Source: Bolinopsis microptera
Lineage: Eukaryota > Ctenophora > Tentaculata > Lobata > Bolinopsidae
NCBI RefSeq assembly: GCF_026151205.1
Contig: NC_087073.1
Span: 19,806,837-19,870,836 of the forward strand
DNA: 64,000 nucleotides
Reading direction: 5' to 3'
Under the pieces are notes generated by a model. That model was not told where the DNA came from, ran no database searches, and worked only from the letters and a program-made list of their open reading frames with translations. Shown here one piece after another: positions 33,301-44,700 of the stretch. A program made the translations under genes and the position numbers. Each line of letters opens with the position of its first letter. The first letter of the stretch is position 1.

Positions 33301-34668
33301 GTGATGTACGAGACATTTGCTAGATCTAGTTGGGGGATAGCTTTACTGGTTCAGATTGTCAGTTGTCAGTGTGGATTAGGAGGTAAGACATTTGCTAGAT
33401 CTAGTTGGGGGATAGCTTTACTGGTTCAGATTGTCAGTTGTCAGTGTGGATTAGGAGGTAAGACATTTGCTAGATCTAGTTGGGGGATAGCTTTACTGGT
33501 TCAGATTGTCAGTTGTCAGTGTGGATTAGGAGGTAAGACATTTGCTAGATCTAGTTGGGGGATAGCTTTACTGGTTCAGATTGTCAGTTGTCAGTGTGGG
33601 TTAGGAGGCAAGACATTTGCTAGATCTAGTTGGGGGATAGCTTTACTGGTTCAGATTGTTAGTTGTCAGTGTGGGTTAGGAGGCAAGACATTTGCTAGAT
33701 CTAGTTGGGGGATAGCTTTACTGGTTCAGATTGTCAGTTGTCAGTGTGGGTTAGGAGGTAAGACATTTGCTAGATCTAGTTGGGGGATAGCTTTACTGGT
33801 TCAGATTGTCAGTTGTCAGTGTGGGTTAGTAGGTAAGACATTTGCTAGATCTAGTTGGGGGATAGCTTTACTGGTTCAGATTGTCAGTTGTCAGTGTGGG
33901 TTAGGAGGTAAGACATTTGCTAGATCTAGTTGGGGGATAGCTTTACTGGTTCAGATTGTCAGTTGTCAGTGTGGATTAGGAGGTTAGGGATGGGCTCATT
34001 TTTAGTTCTTAACAGTGAACAATGAACATTCCTCATCGTGGTGTAAATCAACGGGTTAATTACAATCCGCATTTATTCTTTTCAACGAGAGCTAAAACTC
34101 CGGTTTGGAATAACACTCTATTCCCAGGAATAATAAATAAAGTATTGAGTTGGAAGGGTTGGATAGTTCTGTCCCGGTTAACGTTCGCAGTGTATCTTCT
34201 ACATTATATCATTATACAGTCCTTCATAGTTCAACTTAGACATCCTTTCTTCTACAAGCCGGATTATGAAATTGTGAGTGTAATAATTGCAGATATAATC
34301 TCAAATAGGTATTTAGTAATATCGATAATATGAGCTAATGGAATACTATTGTAATTAAAATTCGTTTAACCATGAACACCTTCGTGAGTATCAAATATCA
34401 TTTATCAAGCGAATGCTGTGCTAAAATTTACAAAGTCTATAACAAAATTACAAGAATTCACTTTATTAAAGGGACTCCTTGCTCGTTCAGATCATAGCGC
34501 AAAAGTTATCCACAATTTCTTTTTCTGTGCCACCCACGTTTAACCTCGTTATTTCAGGCCATTCTGTACTTTGGTTTCCTGGGAATGTCCTACCTTGCTG
34601 CAGCTCTCCTCTTTACTTGTGTGGAACAACCTCTTACTTTCCTTGAGAGAATGACTTATCGTAAATGA
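27308..34668 (+). CDS. NRF-6-like membrane acyltransferase, copy 1 (14 exons)
   Basis: A multi-pass acyltransferase-3 family protein with an N-terminal NRF domain; C. elegans NRF-6 relatives act in lipid and drug transport. Exons: 27308-27587, 27724-27872, 28623-29031, 29215-29373, 29897-29987, 30165-30345, 30544-30615, 30815-30917, 32016-32109, 32486-32633, 32993-33092, 33272-33382, 34128-34273, 34558-34668. All phases agree; the shortest form has 717 residues. Signs: a signal peptide (MVLWVALIVLSYIQSVHS), NRF motif VDALGKPPSG with GSYDTC, the acyltransferase start NGIRVLSINWVVLGH (Arg and His conserved in the family), HRYLRLTVPF, NILYINNFVPWN, GQSWYLSNDFQFF, DKPWIRCPPYLIGLLGG and VEQPL at the end. 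Exon 12 carries nine 75-bp tandem copies, so longer in-frame isoforms are possible. Exon 11 uses the donor at 33093 (GTGGGT) to keep phase. Confidence 0.92.
28015..28576. mobile_element. 562-bp inverted-repeat element in intron 2, 8-bp TSD
   Basis: The terminal inverted repeats of about 85 bp begin GGCAGTATCTAGATAGCC and contain GACCCCTGTCCGCGGACAAC, with an internal tandem of CTGTCCACGGACAA. Perfect 8-bp duplications GTAATTTT are at 28007-28014 and 28577-28584. A 91-codon minus frame (28093-28368) has no recognised domain. An 8-bp duplication fits hAT-like transposition, but the ends are not a standard hAT sequence. Confidence 0.88.
31296..31650 (+). repeat. 60-bp minisatellite, six copies, intron 8
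   Basis: A unit starting ATTAGGATACAACTGGAGTG and ending near CCTCTATATAGA repeats every 60 bases with few changes. The period is a multiple of three, so it stays open as a 20-residue repeat in one frame, but it sits between well-defined coding exons. Confidence 0.9.
32925..32977 (+). repeat. 18-bp direct repeat, three copies, before exon 11
   Basis: CACGTGGGCACTAACTAA is repeated three times and ends 15 bases before the exon 11 start at 32993, so it overlaps the usual branch-point window. Each copy contains an E-box (CACGTG) and a branch-point-like CACTAAC. Confidence 0.85.
33311..33985 (+). repeat. 75-bp coding tandem repeat (9 copies), each with its own splice donor
   Basis: Each unit encodes TFARSSWGIALLVQIVSCQC plus GLGGK, a predicted membrane helix. 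The unit aligns with one segment of the paralogue (SLARIAWSTALTAQILLCQS at about 46890). The exon/intron boundary AG/GTAAG is copied with the unit: GT donors follow 33382, 33457, 33532, 33757, 33832 and 33907; copies 4 and 5 have GC instead (after 33607 and 33682); copy 9 ends GGTTAGG and then a stop in frame. All donors share one phase. Confidence 0.95.
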
Positions 34669-35760
34669 TGAGACCTCTTTCCGGCTAGTTCAGTGTTTTT
34701 TTTTCTGATGGGAGAGAGGCATTTTTAGTTTAACTCAGACAGTTAGAATCAGAAGCTTGTAAACTGGACATTCACGCTAAAACGTTTTCTGTACGTATTG
34801 CTCTGATATTTTATTTGGTGACTGCCAAGGGTTTCATTTTGTGAAATCCAGTAGTCACCTTTTTGGAGCAAAAGTTTCAACTTTTTTACGGTTTTCGCTC
34901 ACTTTTAAAATTTGTGTCCGATTTTATTGTTTGTAATTGTCAGATATCACACTATGAAGCTTCCATATTAGTGGTGTTTCAAGTTTCGATTAATTTTTGT
35001 TAAACATTTGAGTGTATGTATTGTTTAGTTTGTTGGGTGTAAACTTTTTACAATTTGCTTTGGTGAATTTAATTGATTTTCTATTATTGTCCTCTTCTGT
35101 ATAAATTAAAATCGTTTTTATTGTTTTGCTATGTATTACACAAATTCCAGCCACCACAACATTATCATTTATATGAAAAAGTAACCTCTTTTTTCAACAG
35201 AAAGTAGGTAAATAAAGTTTGACCTCTGAACTTTGAAGTCGGTTTTCACTTTGGAGTTAATCATCATGTACTCTGGAGTAATATTACTATATAAAGCTCT
35301 ACTTATCCTCTGAATTGTAGTTCCAGAAAATAAAGTGATATGGTCTATTACGTAGTCTGGTGTAATTAAGAGAGCAAACTTTAGATATTTGAAGAAAGTA
35401 ACCTGGTTATATAAGATTATTTGATTATCCAATAAAATCATCAGTGAATATCGGGATGACCTTATGTAAAAAGTCACTGTCACAGCCTTATGTGCTCTAC
35501 CGTCAACTTGAATTCTAACTTTTATTAGAGTTAGTACCACAAAAAACTAACTGTTTGGACAAGATATACTTTTTTCTACGAATATGATTTCAATGATCAA
35601 CATCGTCAAGTGTTAAAAAACATTAAATTAGCTTAAATGCGTAACGTTAGATGTGTATTCAGAACATGGAGACAAGATGTAATGATAAATACTACAAAAT
35701 CACTATACTTCATGTATATAAACTATTTGAATAACTAAATGCACATTATCTAGATAGCTG
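34669..35760. other. Intergenic/3' UTR between the acyltransferase paralogues
   Basis: AT-rich; no gene recognised. AATAAAGTTTG near 35211 could serve as a distal polyadenylation signal. The minus frame 35169-35540 shows no known domain. Confidence 0.4.
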
Positions 35761-38700
35761 ATGTCATTAAAGAATGCCGTACTGTTTAGTGTCCTAACAG
35801 CCGTATGTTGTCAGATCCAAATACCTATTTCCTCCCAAGACCTTAACCCAATCTTTGGTGATTTCAACCCCGGTTTAACGAATTTCTCACTTCCGGGAAT
35901 AAATTTGGGAGAAGAACCCAAGTTGTCTGATGTGGCTGACTCGCTATGTTTGACAAAGATCAAGGGATTGTATAACGGGCTGACGACTTTCAACCAGGAA
36001 AGCATCGCTTGTGAGTATCCCCAGTTCCTAATACATGATTTCAGGCCCTCACTTAGCTTTCAGCATCATTTGGTTATTTAGTGGTGACTGTAAGATTGAA
36101 GTAAAGGATGCTTAATAGATATGATGATGGCCATGTCAAGTCTTTTAACGAGACTTGACACATGGTGACATATCATGTCTAAGTAGCTTTGCCACATTAT
36201 TTTCTCACGTGAGATGTTTTGCAGTTTTTGATGCGGCTGGGAAGCCAGGACCCGGACTGACTCAAGGGAACTTGCTTATGATGGGAGGATATGACATGTG
36301 CCTGAGTATCAAGAATGCTACAGCCGGCTACTACAACTTCTGTTATGTGGGTGCCCCGGGTAAACTTTTCGTAAGTCTGATTTTGCCTTCTCAATGGTTA
36401 ATTCTACATTTGAATCTTAGCCAGTAGATGGTAATGTCACTGCATCCAGTTCAAAGGAAACTGAATTTAGATGGCAAGTGTTGACTGTTTGTTCAGAATA
36501 AATTTTAGCATGGTGTCTGGTATCTAATCTAGTCTTCTACTTCATTTACTCCAGCGGTCAGCAATAGTGTTTTTTATCAAAGAAATGAAAATCAAACCGA
36601 AACAACTAAAAACACACTCAGTATTTATAATACAACTTACACAGAATAGAAGAGAAAATCTATAAATAGAATTTGAGCGATATACTCGGATATACAGCAA
36701 TGAAAAGATAATTGCTGGCCTTTAAAATGGAAAAGTGTAATCATTTTATGAACAAGATAAAATTAGCGATAAGGGATAAAGTGTATATAATATTAGTAAG
36801 TACAGACGTTCGGTTGAAAGTTAAAAGACATATTGTGGGGCCACTTTTCTGTCACACAAAAGCTGGTTACCAGTTCTTTACGGAGCGCGCGGAGTGTTAA
36901 ATGACATTTTATCGCGCGTCACGTACGTACGTACGCGCGTGCGCGCGCATGTTTGTTAGAAATTGTACTTGCCAGTACGTACGATGACATGATGTGAGAG
37001 TCAGGTCAGCCATGAGCCATGTGATTAAGTAATAAATATAGTGACTGCCAACTGGTAGCTATTTAAGATACATTTAAAATGAACAACCGTTTTGGTTAAT
37101 AAATAGCTAGCTTATTGCGGCACGATTGCACAGATTTCCGGTTAATTATCTACTTAAATTAATCTGTTATCTTACTCAGGGATATCCGATAAGAATTGAC
37201 TGGACGGGGTGTCTACCTGTAGAATGTCGTAATGGTAGCAACACAGACGTTGAGAAATGGATAAGTTCGTTCATACCATTTGGGCAGCTAGTCTTGGAGC
37301 CTGGGACCATGAATTGCGAGACTGATGTAGAGCTCGGTACTGGTGCTATTTTGGGATACGTCTACCTTGGCATTGTCGCTTTTCTTGTTGTTTTAGGTAA
37401 GAATAATATTATAATAATCATTTTAACATGGCACATCACGACAAAAGATCAATTTGTTTTAATCAACCAAATTTGAAGAAGCTACAGCATATTTATTTTG
37501 TGAATATAATACGAGTGTGACAAGGATGATGATTAATCAATCTACACTCGACTGTCACGTGACTTTTTCAACTCGTTCTGTAGCTGGTCCTGAACGAATA
37601 TTCGAAACCCTAACCCTCTAATCTGATCCCAACCCTAACCCTAACCCAATCCTTAACAAAAGCATATGCTGAAACACTAACCCTAACGATTATAAATTGG
37701 ACTAACTTCCTTATACGGTCATATCACGTGATCGAGACAGTTTTTCGCCAATATCTCGTCAGCATTTTAACGCTATGTCATAGGGGGTGATTCGGAATCA
37801 GCGTCCGAAAATACATCGATTGAAGTTGGTTTCAACTGTCGGGGGCCCTTATAGAACAATCTCGAAGATCGACTGTAGAGTGATTTAGCACGCTCGGTGT
37901 GACAAAGACAAAATATCGACCCTTTATAATTACGCCGGCCTCTCATCAACAACCCACTATTTTCAGGGACACTGTGGTACACATGTCATCCTGTAATCAA
38001 GAGTATCATCACCTCTGGACCTCCTGAAGACAGACAAGTTCTGGTGGATTGTGAGGAGAATAACGAGATCATTCCAGACACACCGCAGGAGGGTGAAAGT
38101 GCTGGCAAACCAGCCCAACCTCGGTCAGTGGCTCAGCCTGAACAACAGACGGAATCTTTGCTCAGCAGATTCTGGAAATGTTTTGCGTTGCAACGCTCGT
38201 TTGGGAGCCTCACCAGCACAACCACCAAGCCAGGACAGGTGCTCTGTTTGAACGGAATCAGGGTACTTAGCATAAACTGGGTGGTTTTGGGACACACTTA
38301 TCTCAACTACATGGGACTTCTCGGCGACAAGATGTATCTGGGGACTCTGCTGAACCGGAGGAATAGTCCCATTATTATAAACGCAAATCCGTCAGTGGAC
38401 AGCTTCTTCGCGTTGAGTGGTTTCTTAGTTGCGTATTTGTTGCTGAAACAGTTAGCTAAAAGTGGTGGTCCTAGAAAGATGGGAGTAGCTAAGTGGGTAG
38501 CTTATTATCTTCATCGTTATCTGAGACTGACAGCTCCTTATCTAATGGTCGTGTTACTAGAGGTTGGTTTCAATCACTGAAAGTCGGGTGTCCTGAGATA
38601 ACCCAGCACAGAGAAACTGCTTTTTTGGTTTTATCCTGCACTAAGGGGGGGGGGGGGGGGGTTCACCCTGATTTTTTTGTGAAACTTGGTTTCGAGATAG

Positions 38701-41700
38701 TAGTTGACCAACAAACTAGGACCAGTGACCGAACTTTTGAGGGGGTCCCGGACCCCAACCGCCAAACGGTGCCCGCGGGGCAGCCACGCCCATATTTGGT
38801 CCAAATTAGGCCCAATTTAGCCAAATACCCTGAACATGCCGAAAATCCAGATTTTAGGTGCTCTACTTGTAGCTAGTGGTCCCCTGAACTCGTATATGAA
38901 TTTTCATCAAGATTGGACAAAAAATGACTGAGTTCTTTCTGTCGGACCGTCATCAACATGTTGTTCTGAACGGGGTGTCTTCCTTCGCAGCCTTGGTTCT
39001 CAGTGGAGTCCCCCAAGGAACCGTTCTTGGACCCCTCCTTTTCATACTCTTCATAAATGACATGAAGCTTTGTGTGACTGGTTCAATTATAAGATTCTTT
39101 GCTGATGACACCCGTTTACTGAAGCACATATATACAGAACAGGATGTTATCGTTCTTCAGCAAGATCTCGACCATGTCATTGCATGGGCCAAACGTAATA
39201 ACATGGTTTTACATGAGGATAAGTTTGAGCTCCTAGTTCACCGGGGAAATCCTAATGAGAGTCTGTATGAGCTGCCTTTTGTATGTCAAACACAAACATA
39301 CAAGGTGTCAGGCGGTAATATGCTCTATCCTACATACCAAGTTAAGGATCTTGGAGTTATAGTGTCTTCGGATTTGTCGTGGTCACATCATGTCAGTTCT
39401 ATGGCATCTCGAGCTAGAAAAGTGGCAGCCTGGGTGCTCAGTGCGTTCAAGTGCAGAAATAGAACCACAATGTTGACACTTTACAAGTCACTTATCCGAA
39501 GTCATTTAGAGTACTGCTGCCCTCTGTGGAATACCAGTAAAATTTCAGACATCCAACAGATTGAAGGAGTACAGCGTACTTTCACCTCAAGGATTTGGGG
39601 TGTTCAACATCTTGACTATTGGCAGCGGCTCAAAGCACTAAATCTAATGTCGATGCAAAGGAGGAGAGAGCGTTATATTATCATCCACATGTGGAAAATC
39701 TTACATCAACGCTGCCCAAATGACCTTGGGATTCTTTTTTCTACTCCATCAAGACACGGAATCAAGGCCACCATTCCAAGTCTCAGCAAGAGCAGTACTC
39801 AACGTCAACAGTCATTGTATGATGGTTCATTTGCAGTAATGGGGCCACGTTTATGGAACACCATTCCATCAGATCTTCACCTCATTGAAGACCCACTGCA
39901 GTTCAAAGCAAAACTATCAGCATTTCTTAAACCGTTTCCAGATAACCCACCTGTGAGCAATTACAGCTGCCCTAATGGAAATTCTTTGCTGGACTGGAGT
40001 ATGAATAAGGCAGCAGCGATGCTGCAAGGGCGGTCGAACTATTCGATGACCCAGTAGAGGAATCTGCGAATCTCTCCAAAGTATCCAAAGTAAGTAAGTT
40101 ATGAGCAAAAAACCATATGACCATATTTGGGCATACGCACCAAATTTGATCGAATTTGGCCCATAAATTGGTCAAATATCAATATTTTTGAATGAAACCA
40201 ACTTTATATGAAAGGTAAGCCTATACTACACATTATCTATGATTATCAGCTCAGTATCTACCTAACTGTGGATTCTGTGTTCAAATAATCGCAAAAAATG
40301 AACAAAATTGCCCATATCTCCAAGGATGGTAAATGCGTTTTGGGGAGACTACGCGTAGGTACTACGCATACGTATTTCCCGATGATAAATTACGTATTTC
40401 AAATTAAGTTGCAGTAACGCGCGAACATCTATATATAAATATTACATTACAGTATATGGAATCGTGGCCTAATTGGTTAATACGCTAGCTCCATATCAGC
40501 AGATTGCGAGTTCGAGACTTGGATAGGATAATTTTTTCCCATACTTTTTGGCAATTATGAATAACTAATGAATAACTAAAAATACCTCTGTAATATAACT
40601 AGCAAGGTGAAATGAAATCGTCATCCGGCCGAAAAATTTATTATAGCCGTTTTAAAAGTTTATTATAGCCGTTTTTTCTTTCCAGGCTGGATTCCTAGTC
40701 ACTTTTTAAACTTATGCCACTGGGAAGTCCGTGTTAATCCGGTAACCGGTTTCAAAATTCAAGCAAGAGAGACTTGTGATCTTAGTCTGCGAATATTGCA
40801 ATAGATAAAAATGCACTGGAACTGGGTCTCGGTTGAAAGTCTATTCCTCGAGGGAGGCATAACTGCTTTATAACCTGAGAAGCTCTGCTCTGCAGCAGAC
40901 TGACTGATTGGTTGGTTCAGCATAAGAATAGCAAGTCGCTGCAGCGTTTTCATTCGAGCACCGTGAAGTCTCCAAAACGACTATCAGTATTGCTATATTA
41001 ATATACCACTGGGCCAGCGACGCACGCGCAAATATCACTAATCTGTAATCACGTATTTCGAAAGAGATACGCGCGTATTTTGAAAAATTTTACCATCAAA
41101 GAATTTAAGCGCCAAATTTTGCCGTATTTCACGTATTTCTTAGAATTTTTGAATACGGCGTATTTACAGGCGATTTTTTGACGTATTTACCATCGATGCA
41201 TATCTCAGTTCGCGATATTTGCAAAACTGATTTCGCTCAAAACAATAGAACTCAATAGGGTTTCAATATTTTTACATGAAAATTTCAGAATCAACGTAGA
41301 ATCGCATTTCGACCTTAAGTTTTGTATTGGAATTTTGAGTTAGGCCTTTAAAAAATTTGGCGGCCAAAATTTGCAATGCGAAATTCAGAATTTGGCCGCC
41401 AAATTTTTTTAAAGGCCTAACTCAAAATTCCAATACAAAACAAAAGGTCGAAATGCGATTCTACGTTGATTCTGAAAATTTCATGTAAAAATATTGAAAC
41501 CCTATTGAGTTCTATTGTTTTGAGCGAAAACAGTTTTGCAAATATCGCGAACTGAGATATGGGCAATTTTGTTCATTTTTTGCGATTATTTGAACACAGA
41601 ATCCACAGTTAGGTAGATACTGAGCTGATAATCATAGATAATGTGTAGTATAGGCTTACCTTTTATATAAAGTTGGTTTCATTCAAAAATATTGATATTT

Positions 41701-44700
41701 GACCAATTTATGGGCCAAATTCGATCAAATTTGGTGCGTATGCCCAAATATGGTCATACGGTTTTTTGCTCATAACTCAGTCATTTTTTGTCCAATGTTG
41801 ATGAAAATCCATATACGAGTTCAGGGGACCACTAGCTACAAGTAGAGCACCTAAAATCTGGATTTTGATTATGTTCAGGGTATTTGGCTAAATTGGGCCT
41901 AATTTGGACCAAATATGGGCGTGGCTGCCCCGCGGACACCGTTTGGCGGTTGGGGTCCGGGACCCCCTCAAAAGTTCGGTCACTGGTCCTAGTTTGTTGG
42001 TCAACTGCTATCTCGAAACCAAGTTTCACAAAAAAATCAGGGTGAACCCCCCCCCCCAAACCCCCCCCCCCCCCCCCCCCCCCCCCGTTTTCTCCTTACT
42101 GATTATTTAAATAGATTATAGAGGAGTGAGAACATGATTAATTCTTAATCTCCCCATACATCGGGCACCTTAATTTTTAACTTTTTAATCATTTACGTCA
42201 CCTCTATTCTTTACCCGTATTTTCCCTTATTTTCTATTTACTCTATGTAATGTTTTAATTCAGGGATTTCTGTACAGACAGTGGGTGACTGGACCGCTAA
42301 CCTTTGCCATGGACGGCCCGGATAAAGCATGTCAAGACTACTGGTGGGCAAATATCTTGTATATCAACAACCTGGTCCCCTGGAAAGCGACGGAAGTATG
42401 TGTGGGACAGACCTGGTACCTGTCAAATGATATGCAGTTCTACCTTATCGCACCTGTCTTCGTCGTGCTTCTCTTTTGGAAACCGTTAACAGGTTTGAAA
42501 TTGTTGATGTTTTCGATTTGTTATCCTGGGGCGATTACAGTTTTTATTTCGTGTGAAGTTGGAAGTTTTGACCGAATTTATGTTGGGAATTAAATTTGTT
42601 AATTATGGTTGACTATTCATGTTTTCTGACACAACGGTAGAATCATTATTAACTATCCAAGCAACGAAGTAACTTCTCAGGGATATTAACCAGTGTTGCT
42701 GTTATTTTATCCAGTACAGTAGCAACTGCTATAATTACCTATCACTACAGACTGGGCCCTGCTTCAGCAGCTGAGTGAGTTACCGTATCCATGATCCATC
42801 TGTTACCAAACTTGACGAAATCTCCCCGGCAACGGCATAAAAACACACAAAAAATGACCAAAAACTGACCCTTATATCGCATAACGTATTGATACGCATG
42901 GCTTCGTGCGGTCGAAAGAATCTAAATATAACCAAATCTCTTTATAGTTTGAACGATGATAACTTTTGGCTCGTGTACAACAAACCTTGGATACGTATAA
43001 AGGCTTACTTAGTCGGAATTCTTGGCGGTTGGATCTATTGGAAATACGGACAGACTTTGCAAGACCGTGTTAACAAGATGCCTGAGGTGGGATATATTTG
43101 TATCTGAACCACTTGATCTGATCATGATACTTACTCCAATGTAAAAAGTTAAGCAAAAAGTATTTTCGAAATGAGACTTAAGTGTGAAAACTTAAGCCAT
43201 ATTTCGCACATAAGTCTTTTCACTTAATTCGAGAATTTTGGTCTAGTGGTTACTTAAGTGCCTAAATTGTAGTACTAACTCAAAAATATTAAAAGGAAAA
43301 CAAGTTGGAAGGGTGCAAATTAAAAGTAAAATTACAGAATTGCCTACGAATAGTACGAATAATAATATAACAAAATAAATTTAACATTTTATGACACGAA
43401 AAATTGTCTAACAATTTCATTTCGCTGATTTTTTCCTTTCCTTAAAAGAACTCGAGCTTGCTCATTTTCGTCGTGGTCAGTGTCATCCTGACTCACTGAA
43501 TTGTCTCTGTCATTGAGATGAGGCAATATTTGACATGGTTTAATCTCCTCCTTATGCAGTAATTGTGTTATATGATACACTGGAGATTAAAAGGCATGTG
43601 TTGAAAATGAAATTAAAAACATTTAGTTGACATTTAGAACATGAAACTGTAAACGAAAACGAAAGGTTGGCGGATAAATTTTGTGTCTCTATTCCTAACT
43701 GGACAGAGAAACAATGATTCCTGCACAAGAGATCCTTAAAAGATATTTACCATCAACAATATCACAGTTTCTTTTCACAATCTCGTAAACATCTCTTCTA
43801 GCTTCCCCGCTTAAATCCTGGTACTCAGCCTGCAAGAGGAAGGATACACCGTCAGTGTCATCGTTTATCATCGACCCACCCTGCTCTCGAATAAATTCGT
43901 CTACGTGTAAGTAGGTATTATCCTCCAGCACAGAAACTATCAATTCCGGATGTTTAACTCGGATGTAAGACGTTATCTTCAGTGCCGTGAGAGCGTGGTC
44001 TCCGTGTGTCAGACTGGAGCTAAAGATGTTCGGATCACTCCGGTTTATCATGTAGGTGTATAACTCAGAACTTACAGATTCTCCTTCAAGGAATATGATA
44101 ATTTTGCCATGGGGTTTCAGAAACTTTACTGCGTAAGAAACCGCTTCAAATGGGTCTTCGACAGTGTACAAGCACTGTGATAGCATTATGATGTCAAATA
44201 GAGGACTCCCGTATTTCTCATCGAACTCAAACTCTTTGCTAAAGAATGATGTATCGATATCGTACTCGGCACCAAGACTTTTCAGTTCAGCCTCCAAAAG
44301 TGGAACATGGGCAGGATTCGGCTCGATAGCATAGAGATACTCCAACTTCAGCCCCTGTTTCTGAACCAACATTCTCTCAAAATTTCCTATACCGGCACCA
44401 ATGCTCAACATATGCACCGGCTCCTTGTCAAAGTTGTTCTCTAAAATGAACTTCTTGGCAATACTAGCCATAATATCGTATTGATTGGAGTGAGAAACGA
44501 ACCTGGCGAATGTTCTCGCATATCCCTCCATAGTGAGGGGAGTAGTAGTTTCGAGTGGTAGGTCTCTTTCAGTCATTATTCAAACTGTAAGTTCTCCTGT
44601 AAAATGGTGAATAAGGTGAGTTTAGTAGGAGGTATCAAATAAGGTGAGTTTAGTAGGAGGTATCAAATAAGGTGAGTTAAGTAGGAGGTATCAAATAAGG

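Larger units (their letters stand above)
38645..42086. mobile_element. Poly-G foldback element carrying two further insertions, intron 4 of copy 2
   Basis: The left end is a G-run plus TTCACCCTGATTTTTTTGTG; the right end is the complement followed by two long C-runs (to 42086). The arms of about 700 bp meet near 41350-41410. A LINE fragment (38935-40096) and a hAT element (40321-41198) interrupt the left arm; removing both restores the unit sequence exactly. The gene's splice sites on both sides remain intact. Confidence 0.9.

Noticed and set aside
33301-33987. A separate 228-residue gene of 25-residue repeats
   Set aside because: It is the exon 12 array of the acyltransferase gene, in phase with its flanking exons.
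37621-37650. Chromosome-end or fusion site from CCCTAA repeats
   Set aside because: The motif is embedded in a dispersed element present three times within coding gene surroundings.
40759-40953. Stand-alone 64-residue protein
   Set aside because: It is the dimerisation-domain remnant of the hAT transposase within a defined hAT element.
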